DNA of 64,000 nt from Bacteroidia bacterium (GTDB lineage: Bacteria > Bacteroidota > Bacteroidia > Bacteroidales > F082): the NCBI GenBank assembly GCA_021287165.1, contig JAJTAY010000029.1, positions 124,001-188,000 of the forward strand, given 5' to 3'. Under the pieces are notes generated by a model that was not told the origin of the DNA, did not search any database, and saw nothing but the letters and a program-made list of their open reading frames with translations. Each line of letters starts with the position of its first letter. Within the stretch, counting starts at the first letter, position 1. The position numbers were made by a program, and so were the translations under genes. Positions 1 through 7,125 of the stretch are shown here, one piece after another.

Positions 1-1133
1 AGGTAGCGGTAGGTAACGTGAGTTTTGTACACTTTCCCACCAATACCTTCGGCTATTTTTAACATTGGGGGATTGAAATCGCCAATCCAGTTTAGCTGAA
101 TTTCTTTGTATTTAAAGTTCTTTTGAATGGCTATTTCTCTGAAATGCAGTATCATAGCTCCATCTATTCCCTTGCCCTGATGTTCAGGAACAATGCCAAA
201 AATGCGTCCAATGATCCTTGTGCACTTCTGACTGACCTTTAGCCTGTACATCAGCTTCAGTTTATTGATCAGATTGAGTTTTCCGTTGAAGTCGTATATA
301 ATCTGGTTGAGGTCCTGCATTGCAATAAAGAAAGAAATAGGCTCATTTTTGTAGTATCCAAAATGCGCCAGACGCGGATCGAGGATGGGTTTCATTTGTT
401 TAAGCAGAGCCATGGCATGTTCGCGGGTGATCATTTTAACGCCGGGTATCACCCCCCAGGCTTTGTTGTAGATGGTCATGAAATCTTCGGCGTATTTCTC
501 CATCTTTTTCCAGCTTACCATTTCGAAATGGTAATCAGGGTTTTTCTGAATGCGGGCGGCCTTTTCGAATACCCTTTCACTTAAACCGCCGTCGTATATC
601 ATTCGCCGGAAAGTGAACTGATTGAAATACAGCTGAAAACCATATTGGTCGAAAAGGTCTTTATAATAAGGGAAGTTGTATGGCATATTGAAAACCGGCT
701 CTGTAAAGCCGTCCACCAGCACACCCCAGAAACTATCGCGATCGCCAAAGTTTACAGGTCCATCCATGGCTTCCATTCCTCTCGCCTTTAGCCAATCCCG
801 TGAAGCGTCGAAGAGGATCTTAGCGGCTTCGAAATCATTGGGGCAATCGAAAAATCCGCATCCTCCGGTGGGTTGCTCGTTGTTTTTGGCGGTGTGCGGG
901 TCGATAAATGCTGCAATACGACCAACCGCCTTGTCTTTTTCGTCCAGCAGCAGCCAGCGTATGGCTTCGCCTTTACGCAGTTTTTTGTTCAGCGTAGGAT
1001 CAAACAATTTCATCACATCCTGATCCAGCGGCCTTATATAGTTGGGATCATTTAGGTACATCCGCGATGGGAGTGCAAGCCACTGTTGTTCAAGCTGTTT
1101 GTCGTTTACTTCCTTTAATTTGTACGAAGCCAT
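1..1133 (-). CDS. GNAT-like acetyltransferase-fold protein (3' end outside window)
   Basis: The reading frame opens with ATG at 1131-1133 and runs leftwards without a stop to the window edge, giving about 377 residues with the C-terminus missing. I translated it directly. The second half carries a GNAT-like stretch (IIGRIFGIVPEHQGKGID, about 50 residues before the edge), which resembles the acetyl-CoA-binding R/Q-x-x-G-x-G/A segment. The middle part (GVLVDGFTEPVFNMPYNF) resembles large Bacteroidota proteins annotated as N-acetyltransferases of the YghO type. Substrate unknown. It follows the photolyase gene by 89 bases and has its own possible -7 box at 1152-1159. The family call is moderate; the reading frame is secure. 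Confidence 0.7.
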   Translation of the reverse strand, partial: MASYKLKEVNDKQLEQQWLALPSRMYLNDPNYIRPLDQDVMKLFDPTLNKKLRKGEAIRWLLLDEKDKAVGRIAAFIDPHTAKNNEQPTGGCGFFDCPNDFEAAKILFDASRDWLKARGMEAMDGPVNFGDRDSFWGVLVDGFTEPVFNMPYNFPYYKDLFDQYGFQLYFNQFTFRRMIYDGGLSERVFEKAARIQKNPDYHFEMVSWKKMEKYAEDFMTIYNKAWGVIPGVKMITREHAMALLKQMKPILDPRLAHFGYYKNEPISFFIAMQDLNQIIYDFNGKLNLINKLKLMYRLKVSQKCTRIIGRIFGIVPEHQGKGIDGAMILHFREIAIQKNFKYKEIQLNWIGDFNPPMLKIAEGIGGKVYKTHVTYRY

Positions 1134-1151
1134 GGGTCTGCTATTTTTTCA

Positions 1152-1159
1152 CAAATATA
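1152..1159 (-). promoter_or_regulatory. Bacteroidota-type -7 box (TATATTTG) for the GNAT-like gene
   Basis: Reads TATATTTG on the minus strand, matching TAnnTTTG, 18 bases upstream of the ATG. No clear TTTG -33 box at the expected 19-21 base spacing, so this is a candidate only. Confidence 0.35.
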
Positions 1160-1222
1160 AAACCCGCTGTGAATAAAAAAAACTAACCCATGTATATGGC
1201 TTTCCCTCAGGCACTTATTTAA

Positions 1223-2509
1223 TTAAATCAGTCCCGCCTTATAGGTCTCAATGGCCCTGTTTCTTGCAAAAGCATGATCAAGCATGGGTTTGTAGCTTAA
1301 ATCCTCAAACTCCGGTACCCATTTGCGGATGTACCGAAAGCCCGGGTCGAACTTTTTTACTTGTTCATTTGGATTAAATACCCTGAAATAAGGGGCTGCA
1401 TCACAGCCTGTTCCGGCAGCCCATTGCCAGTTGCCAACATTCGAAGCCAGCTCAAAGTCGAGCAGGCGCGATGCAAAATATGATTCTCCCCATCGCCAGT
1501 CGATGAGCAGATGTTTGGTTAAAAAACTGGCCGTTACCATGCGCACGCGGTTGTGCATATAACCGGTTGCGTTCAGTTCGCGCATGCCAGCATCCACCAT
1601 CGCAAAACCTGTTTTTCCTTCGCACCACTTTTGAAACTCCTCTTCGTTGTTTCGCCATCGAATCTGGTTGTAGCGGGGATTAAAGTTATCAGTAGCGCTG
1701 TGCGGAAAATGAAATAAAATATGCATGAAAAACTCTCTCCAGATCAGCTCATTCAACCATATCTCGCTGTTTGTCAATGCTATTGAAACGGCTTGCCTGA
1801 CGCTCAGGCTGCCGAAGCGCAGATGTACGCCGGCTAAGGAAGTGCCTGGAATAGCTGGAAAATTTCGCGTCTCTTCGTACCTGGAGATTAAACTGGATTC
1901 GAGACGTGCTTCAGGCGCAGGAATCAAAGCTGGCTCAAAACCAATGCTTTGTAAGTCGGGGAACTGATGAGTTTTTTTTACGCTGTTTTGGAGCAGTTTT
2001 TCGGATGGGAATGGGGAGATCATCTCCCGTTTGAACAACTTTTTCCACTTATTGGCAAATGGGGTAAAAACTGTGTAGGGGAGCCCGTCATCTTTCATTA
2101 CCTCACCCGGCGCAAAAACGACCTGATCCTTGAACCTCAGAAAGGCTACTCCTCTGTTTACCAGTAATTTTTCAATCTCCTCATCACGCTTTCTGGCATA
2201 GGGCTCGTAGTCCTCATTGGTAAATACCGCATAAACCTGCTCCTTCTCCAGAATTTTCTCAAATATTTCTTTCGGACGGCCATACTCAATCCGAAGGCTG
2301 GAATCATACCGGACAAGCTCATCGTTCAATTTGGATAAACTTTGGTAAATAAAGCTCACACGTGAATCATCCCTGTTTTCGAGTCTGGAAAGTATCTCGG
2401 TGTCAAAGATGAAGAGCAGCTCGACAGGCAAACCTGCCGACAAAGCCCTGAAAAGTCCGTGATTGTCGAAGAGTCTGAGATCGCGCCGAAACCAAAAAAC
2501 GTTAATCAT
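1223..2509 (-). CDS. phrB: Deoxyribodipyrimidine photolyase (cryptochrome/photolyase family)
   Basis: 428 residues, full length for a class I photolyase. It is a FAD enzyme that uses blue light to split cyclobutane pyrimidine dimers in DNA. The N-terminal photolyase domain starts with FWFRRDLRLFDNHGL. The C-terminal FAD domain contains NELIWREFF and the segment ASNVGNWQWAAGTGCDAAPY. The latter matches the E. coli NNGGWQW region: the Asn that contacts flavin N5 and the first Trp of the electron-transfer chain are both kept. The NVGNW variant is also found in other bacterial photolyases. The antenna cofactor cannot be told from sequence alone. It lies 45 bases after the CAP-SPOR gene, so cotranscription is likely. 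A (6-4) or cryptochrome role is less likely but not excluded. Confidence 0.92.
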   Translation of the reverse strand: MINVFWFRRDLRLFDNHGLFRALSAGLPVELLFIFDTEILSRLENRDDSRVSFIYQSLSKLNDELVRYDSSLRIEYGRPKEIFEKILEKEQVYAVFTNEDYEPYARKRDEEIEKLLVNRGVAFLRFKDQVVFAPGEVMKDDGLPYTVFTPFANKWKKLFKREMISPFPSEKLLQNSVKKTHQFPDLQSIGFEPALIPAPEARLESSLISRYEETRNFPAIPGTSLAGVHLRFGSLSVRQAVSIALTNSEIWLNELIWREFFMHILFHFPHSATDNFNPRYNQIRWRNNEEEFQKWCEGKTGFAMVDAGMRELNATGYMHNRVRMVTASFLTKHLLIDWRWGESYFASRLLDFELASNVGNWQWAAGTGCDAAPYFRVFNPNEQVKKFDPGFRYIRKWVPEFEDLSYKPMLDHAFARNRAIETYKAGLI

Positions 2510-2554
2510 ACCTTTTTCCTGATAACAAACCAGACAGCAAAAAGGTTCTTGGTA

Positions 2555-3412
2555 TCAATCCTTAAAAATCCAGATGTCGGGATATTCAGCTGCAAGTCTT
2601 TCTCTTGCGTCCATGGCGTCTTTAAGGTTGTTAAAAGTATTGATAGAAACCCTGAAACGACCTTCACGGGCCAGGACGCTGGCATTGGGAAATCCGCTGT
2701 TTTTAAACCGACGTACGGCCTCATTGGCATCAGCACGATTGGCAAAACTGGCAAAGATCAAATAGTACTTTCCCGGCTTCGAAGAATTTATTGACTGGTT
2801 TTGAGTTGATTGGGCGGCTAAAGCAGGCTGGATATCGCTGCAAAGCGCAGGTCGACCGGCCGCGTCGGGCCTCTGGCCCAGCCAAAGTGAGACATAATTC
2901 TCACCCACTGCCAAACCCATCACGGCCCAGCGCTTATCGGAATGTGCATTGCGGCCCAACAGCATATCGAGCACTGCAGGCGTTTTGCGCCAAAGCGAAA
3001 ACAAGCTGTCAACCTGAATGATTCCTTCCTCGAAATGAGTGATTTCATAACCTCGGAACTGATAGCTTGTCAGCTCTTTGGGCTTATTCCAGATGCATTC
3101 AAAACGGGGAGCAAGTGCGGTGAAACAGCAGGGTGTCCAGTTGCCTTTGTTCGACCAACTGGCAGTAGAACAGATACTTGTATCAGGTTTGTTGGTCTGC
3201 AGGTCGTTCACGTGTAGCTTGGCTACAAGCGTGAGGCTCGAAGAAAGTGTTATTTCCGGAAGTCGGTTTTGTTTTCTCAGTCCATTGATCAGCACAGCCA
3301 GCCGGTTCTCCTCAGCACTCAGGCATACTTCCTGAGTGTAAGCAATATGAGGTGCCAGTATCGCCAGGATAATAAATGCAGCTGCGAATGCAATTCGTGA
3401 TCTGTTGCTCAT
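2555..3412 (-). CDS. Exported CAP-domain protein with C-terminal SPOR domain
   Basis: 285 residues. An N-terminal signal peptide (about 1-26, hydrophobic core AFAAAFIILAILAPHIAYT) implies export. Residues about 33-185 look like a CAP/SCP (CAP superfamily, as in plant PR-1) domain: the helix ENRLAVLINGLRKQNRLPEI resembles the family start, followed by LHVNDLQ. Residues about 210-285 form a SPOR domain (YYLIFASFANRADANEAVRR, then FRVSINTFNNLKDAM), a fold that binds denuded peptidoglycan. The combination suggests a periplasmic or outer-membrane protein placed at septal or remodelled cell wall. The activity of bacterial CAP domains is not settled. It lies 46 bases after the aminotransferase gene and 45 before the photolyase gene. 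Confidence 0.75.
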   Translation of the reverse strand: MSNRSRIAFAAAFIILAILAPHIAYTQEVCLSAEENRLAVLINGLRKQNRLPEITLSSSLTLVAKLHVNDLQTNKPDTSICSTASWSNKGNWTPCCFTALAPRFECIWNKPKELTSYQFRGYEITHFEEGIIQVDSLFSLWRKTPAVLDMLLGRNAHSDKRWAVMGLAVGENYVSLWLGQRPDAAGRPALCSDIQPALAAQSTQNQSINSSKPGKYYLIFASFANRADANEAVRRFKNSGFPNASVLAREGRFRVSINTFNNLKDAMDARERLAAEYPDIWIFKD

Positions 3413-3458
3413 GTGTCAAAATTAAGCAAATAGCACTTGGATAGGCCGAAACCGATAA

Positions 3459-4289
3459 TCACCAGCTAAACCTTTCGAGGTTTTCATTGATTTTTTCCTC
3501 AAATCTCCTCGAAATCTTCCCGATGTAAGGGTGAGCCGGCTGGAGATGATAACGGTTACCTATTGAGCGGATTGGCAGCACTTTAGGTGAAGTGCCGCAC
3601 AAGAAGGCCGCCTGAACGGTGTCGAGCCGGTCAACATCGAGCGCACTCATATTCAACGGAAGGCCTGTTTCCCGGATAGTTTCCAGCACTTTTTCTCGGG
3701 TAATGCCTTTGAGCACTGTCTCGTCTGGAGCCGTAAACAACACTCCATCGACAATAAAGAATACATTCGAGCGACTTCCTTCTGTAATTTTTCCATCGTG
3801 ATGGAGGAGCAATTCATAGGCACCGGTTCGCTTCATTTCCTCTTCAACCTTTGTCTTGAAATCCGTTCTGACGATCTTGGCATTGGGTTGGCTACGTTCG
3901 TGCCTGAGCAGCATTACGCTTACGCCGCTTTTATACATAGAATCAGACGGATAAAAGAATGGAATCAGCCAGGCTGCAATTACAGGTTTTGCATTACCAA
4001 ATTGGCGTCCGAGAAATAGTTTAAAATTACCCAGGCTTATATTGTTTGTTTCAATAAGCAGCCTTACAGCATTGTAAATGAATTGCTTATCTGGAAATGG
4101 CCGGATATCGGCAAGCTGAGCGCTTTCATAAAATCTTTCCAGATGTTCTTCAAAAAAAAGCGGTTTGCCATCGATGACTCTTATCACTTCATAAATGGCC
4201 GATTCCGTGCTGAATAGCCCTTCATGAAAGTCACAACTGCTGCGTAACTCACCATCGAGAAAAAACCACTGATGAAGGCATTGTTCCAT
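3459..4289 (-). CDS. Aminotransferase class IV (PLP, fold type IV)
   Basis: 276 residues from the ATG at 4287-4289. A longer frame exists from 4436, but its extra 49 residues overlap the DUF2007 gene and look non-coding. Fold type IV PLP enzymes include branched-chain aminotransferase, D-amino-acid aminotransferase and 4-amino-4-deoxychorismate lyase (PabC). The likely Schiff-base lysine is K145 (TDFKTK) and the cofactor-region glutamate is E170 in ITEGSRSNVFF, as in D-amino-acid aminotransferases and PabC. Bacteroidota genomes often annotate such proteins as 'aminotransferase class IV'. A PabC-like role in folate synthesis is possible but not shown by context. It lies only 2 bases after DUF2007, so the two are cotranscribed. 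Confidence 0.8.
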   Translation of the reverse strand: MEQCLHQWFFLDGELRSSCDFHEGLFSTESAIYEVIRVIDGKPLFFEEHLERFYESAQLADIRPFPDKQFIYNAVRLLIETNNISLGNFKLFLGRQFGNAKPVIAAWLIPFFYPSDSMYKSGVSVMLLRHERSQPNAKIVRTDFKTKVEEEMKRTGAYELLLHHDGKITEGSRSNVFFIVDGVLFTAPDETVLKGITREKVLETIRETGLPLNMSALDVDRLDTVQAAFLCGTSPKVLPIRSIGNRYHLQPAHPYIGKISRRFEEKINENLERFSW

Positions 4290-4291
4290 CT

Positions 4292-4522
4292 TCAGGTAAA
4301 ATCGAAATACTGCCCGATAAGCTTTTCCGCTTCTTCCGAAAGGCTTGTTTCTACGAGCAGGACCACCGAATTTTCGGGCGAACCGCTGCCCCAACCGGCC
4401 ATCAGGCTTTCGTTGAGGGTGTCGCGAAGAATGCATCCAATTCCATTCTCCAGCAACATTTCTTTCAGGTATGTGGCTTCCACTATCGAACCGGTGTAAA
4501 CCCTGACAAGATCTTCTGACAT
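4292..4522 (-). CDS. DUF2007 domain protein
   Basis: 76 residues from the ATG at 4520-4522 (MSEDLVRVYTGS). The frame extends 17 codons further to a TTG that I consider unlikely. The sequence has the DUF2007 pattern: a short beta strand (LVRVYTGS), a helix (IVEATYLKEMLLENGI), then strands (CILRDTLN, SVVLLVETS) and a closing helix. The fold resembles small PII-like or ACT-like domains. The family is annotated 'putative signal transducing protein', but no function is established. It sits between the DMT transporter (54-base gap) and the class IV aminotransferase (2-base gap). Confidence 0.75.
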   Translation of the reverse strand: MSEDLVRVYTGSIVEATYLKEMLLENGIGCILRDTLNESLMAGWGSGSPENSVVLLVETSLSEEAEKLIGQYFDFT

Positions 4523-4576
4523 GGTAATTTTGTTTTGGAAAGCCAATTTACAAATTTTCCGGACCGATGGCAAGCT

Positions 4577-5497
4577 TTAATTTTCGCGAAACTGGGTGTT
4601 GAGCCGAATAATGGCAAAAACCATCAGCGCTGCCGAGAGCCACTGCAACGGGCTCAGCAACGAGCCATTGATAAGATAGTCGAATACCACTGCCGATACC
4701 GGAAACAGCAGTTCGCTAATCGTGGCAGTCATGGCTTTAATGCGTCTTAATCCGTAGTAATAAAGGAATATCGCGCCCGAACCAGTTGTTAGTCCGATGA
4801 GAACAATAAACAGCCATTCGCGCCCTCCTGTGGCTGAAAACTGCCCAAAGTCGCCTGCAACGAGCATAAATACAAGCATTATTGCACTTGTGAATCCATA
4901 GCGGAAAAAAGTGGAGGTGGTGAAAGCGTATTTATAAAGCACTTTTTTCGAGAATACGGTCGAGCTGCCGAAAGAAAAAGCGGCCAGAAGCGCTAAAAGT
5001 GCCGCATAAACGGTATTGCTGCCAGTCCTGAGATCAGGCAGGCTCCAGCCGAAGGTGAGAAAATAGCCCGAAACGATGGCCACGGCCGACCAAAAAGCAT
5101 AACGATGGCTGATTTTTTCTTTCAACAAAATGGCTGCAAGGGCAATGGCAAAAACAGGTTGTAGTTTCTGTAGCAATACTACCACCGAAAGATGATTAAA
5201 ATCGAGCAGGAACAGTGCCTTGACGATGGCTATGGTGCCGATTGCCCCGCCAAATAATCCAATAAGCGTAAAGGTAATCAGGTCGGAAGCCGACATTAAC
5301 CTTAGGTTCTTAAACTCTTTGTGGAAGATCAGGCTCATGAAAAGAAACGGCAGCAAGTGGAGAATAAACACCACATAAATCACATCGAGCCGGTAAAGCT
5401 GTGGTGTGAGAACAACTCCGTCGAAACCCCACAACATGGCAGCCAATCCCACCGCCACCGAACCTCTTACCAACTGGCTTCTTAATGTTTTCTCCAT
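4577..5497 (-). CDS. EamA/DMT-family membrane transporter
   Basis: 306 residues from the ATG at 5495-5497; the longer frame starts with TTG at 5518. About ten hydrophobic segments are arranged as two EamA repeats, for example GLAAMLWGFDGVVL near the start and LLALLAAFSFGSSTVFSKKV at the beginning of the second repeat. The family exports or imports small metabolites, often amino acids or nucleobases; the substrate cannot be deduced here. It is the first gene of a minus-strand run continuing into DUF2007 and the aminotransferase. A candidate -7 box lies at 5516-5523. Confidence 0.85.
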   Translation of the reverse strand: MEKTLRSQLVRGSVAVGLAAMLWGFDGVVLTPQLYRLDVIYVVFILHLLPFLFMSLIFHKEFKNLRLMSASDLITFTLIGLFGGAIGTIAIVKALFLLDFNHLSVVVLLQKLQPVFAIALAAILLKEKISHRYAFWSAVAIVSGYFLTFGWSLPDLRTGSNTVYAALLALLAAFSFGSSTVFSKKVLYKYAFTTSTFFRYGFTSAIMLVFMLVAGDFGQFSATGGREWLFIVLIGLTTGSGAIFLYYYGLRRIKAMTATISELLFPVSAVVFDYLINGSLLSPLQWLSAALMVFAIIRLNTQFREN

Positions 5498-5515
5498 CAC
5501 CTGACAATTGAGGCG

Positions 5516-5523
5516 CAAAGGTA
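5516..5523 (-). promoter_or_regulatory. -7 box (TACCTTTG) for the DMT transporter run
   Basis: Exact TAnnTTTG on the minus strand, 18 bases upstream of the ATG at 5497. It lies back to back with a plus-strand box at 5573-5580. No good -33 element seen. Confidence 0.4.
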
Positions 5524-5572
5524 GTAATTTGAGGCATTACACTTCTTTCGGCAAAGGATGGATGGCTATGAT

Positions 5573-5580
5573 TAACTTTG
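5573..5580 (+). promoter_or_regulatory. -7 box (TAACTTTG) for the SDR gene
   Basis: Exact TAnnTTTG, 15 bases upstream of the ATG at 5596. A weak TTTC lies 23 bases further upstream. The short leader supports the ATG rather than the TTG at 5578, which falls inside the box. Confidence 0.4.
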
Positions 5581-5595
5581 GCAAAAATTGATTTT

Positions 5596-6375
5596 ATGGA
5601 TTTGAAAATTTCGGGTCAGAGTTTTGTTGTAACAGGTGCTGGCTCAGGTTTTGGAAGGGCGATTGCTGAATTGTTGATCGCTGAAGGGGCCACCGTATTG
5701 GCCGTGGCCAGGTCGGGCGATGTGCTTGAAAAATTTCGTTCAGCATCGCCAGAAGGCAAACTACATATTTTGCAGGGCGATGTTACCGATGGCCCGACCC
5801 TGGAAAGCATCGTTCAATGGTCGGAAAATAACAAGATAAGTGGGATACTTGTCAATGCAGGCGGCCCGCCTGCAGGTGGAGCCCTCGATACGGAAATCGG
5901 TCTTTGGGATCAGGCCTACAATTTGGTTCTAAGATGGAAAGTGGTTTTAACACAAAAGATAGCAGCCCTGATGGCAATGCAAGACTACGGACGAATACTT
6001 TTTATTGAAAGCGTTTCGGTGAAGCAACCTGTTGATAACCTTGTGTTAAGCAATGCTTTCAGGGCTGCCGTTACGGGATATGCCAAGACGCTTGCCAGGG
6101 AAACCGCTTCCAGCGGAATCACCGTCAACCTGCTCGCTCCAGGCTACCACGATACCCCGGCCATGCAAAGATTGTACAGAAAAAAGGCCGAGCTCCGTAG
6201 CATCACTATCGAAGAGGCCAAACGTGAGTTTGAGCAGCAGATTCTCACCGGAAGTATGGCCGGACCTGAAGCCATGGCCGGACTTGCAGCATGGTTGCTT
6301 TCACCGCTTTCGTATTATGTTACCGGCCAAACCATCACGCATGACGGCGGAATTACAAAAGGTATTTTCGGTTAA
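5596..6375 (+). CDS. SDR-family protein with altered catalytic residues
   Basis: 259 residues from the ATG at 5596 (MDLKISGQSF). The Rossmann cofactor motif TGAGSGFG (13-20), the structural NAGG (87-90) and the C-terminal GGI region (DGGITKGIFG) mark a 3-oxoacyl-ACP reductase-like short-chain dehydrogenase. Aligned by eye to E. coli FabG, Ser139 is kept, but the catalytic Tyr is Ser152 and the Lys is Arg156 (LVLSNAFRAAVTGYAK). This matches an SDR subgroup known to lack the canonical tetrad (BKR_like_SDR_like). The reaction is therefore unknown and may not be a classical carbonyl reduction. The next gene, a methyltransferase, begins 10 bases later, so they probably form an operon. Confidence 0.82.
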   Translation: MDLKISGQSFVVTGAGSGFGRAIAELLIAEGATVLAVARSGDVLEKFRSASPEGKLHILQGDVTDGPTLESIVQWSENNKISGILVNAGGPPAGGALDTEIGLWDQAYNLVLRWKVVLTQKIAALMAMQDYGRILFIESVSVKQPVDNLVLSNAFRAAVTGYAKTLARETASSGITVNLLAPGYHDTPAMQRLYRKKAELRSITIEEAKREFEQQILTGSMAGPEAMAGLAAWLLSPLSYYVTGQTITHDGGITKGIFG

Positions 6376-6385
6376 TGTTGAAAAT

Positions 6386-7123
6386 ATGATTGCTGAATAC
6401 CTTCACATTTTACTGCTTGTTCTGCTGGTTGCCTTTGGCGTTTATTACCTTGCCGGCGGCCTGCACGCCAATGAGCGACGGCATCAGGGATGGGTTTATG
6501 CCCTGAAAAGTGATGCCGTGAGCACCAACGTTAAGAAAGCTTTTAGAAAATACCCTGATAAAGAACGGTTTATAATGTTCTGGCTTCAGATAAACCGACT
6601 GAAAACAGTTGTTCCTGAAGGTGCTTTTGCCGAATTGGGCGTTTACAGGGGCGACAGCGCCAGAGTACTGCATACCCTTGATCCGTCGCGCACTTTATAC
6701 CTATTCGACACCTATACAGGCTTCGATGCAGCCGATCTGAAAGGGGAGGAGGGAGAGGCTTCCACTTACACGCCTGCCAGCTTTGCTGATACGAATGTTT
6801 CGCTGGTTGCCGAGCGATTGGGAAACGCTGACAAGGTAAAAATCATTGAGGGAAATTTTTCTTATACAAAACACAACGTTGAAAATGAGCGCTTTGCCTT
6901 AGTTAATCTGGACGCCGATCTGGCCAGGCCCACTGCAGAGGCGCTAAGATTTTTTTATGAGCGACTATTGCCTGGCGGAGTAATTATCGTTCACGACTAC
7001 AATCCCAAATGGCCAGGGCTCATGGAGGCTGTCGACGATTTTCTGGCAAGTGTGCCGGAGGAGGGCGTAGCGATGCCTGATCGCGACTGCAGCCTGATTA
7101 TTGTGAAAAACAAACTTCTGTAA
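6386..7123 (+). CDS. TylF-like class I SAM-dependent methyltransferase with N-terminal membrane helix
   Basis: 245 residues from the ATG at 6386; the frame continues upstream into the SDR gene, but that part is a shadow. Residues about 5-26 are a hydrophobic helix (YLHILLLVLLVAFGVYYLAGG), so the protein is probably anchored in the inner membrane. The rest resembles the TylF/macrocin O-methyltransferase family: GAFAELGVYRGDSARVL is the SAM-binding start, then LYLFDTYTGFD, and LVNLDADLARPTAEALRFF with HDYNPKWPG, which carry the family's metal-binding acidic residues. Such enzymes methylate sugar hydroxyls; substrate unknown. It is cotranscribed with the SDR gene. Confidence 0.8.
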   Translation: MIAEYLHILLLVLLVAFGVYYLAGGLHANERRHQGWVYALKSDAVSTNVKKAFRKYPDKERFIMFWLQINRLKTVVPEGAFAELGVYRGDSARVLHTLDPSRTLYLFDTYTGFDAADLKGEEGEASTYTPASFADTNVSLVAERLGNADKVKIIEGNFSYTKHNVENERFALVNLDADLARPTAEALRFFYERLLPGGVIIVHDYNPKWPGLMEAVDDFLASVPEEGVAMPDRDCSLIIVKNKLL

Positions 7124-7125
7124 AT

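Noticed and set aside
4290..4436. Longer start for the class IV aminotransferase
   Set aside because: The extra 49 residues are Arg-rich shadow of the DUF2007 gene.
6053..6385. Upstream extension of the methyltransferase frame into the SDR gene
   Set aside because: Overlaps most of a strong SDR coding region in another frame and has low-complexity, unconserved residues; the ATG at 6386 starts the membrane helix.
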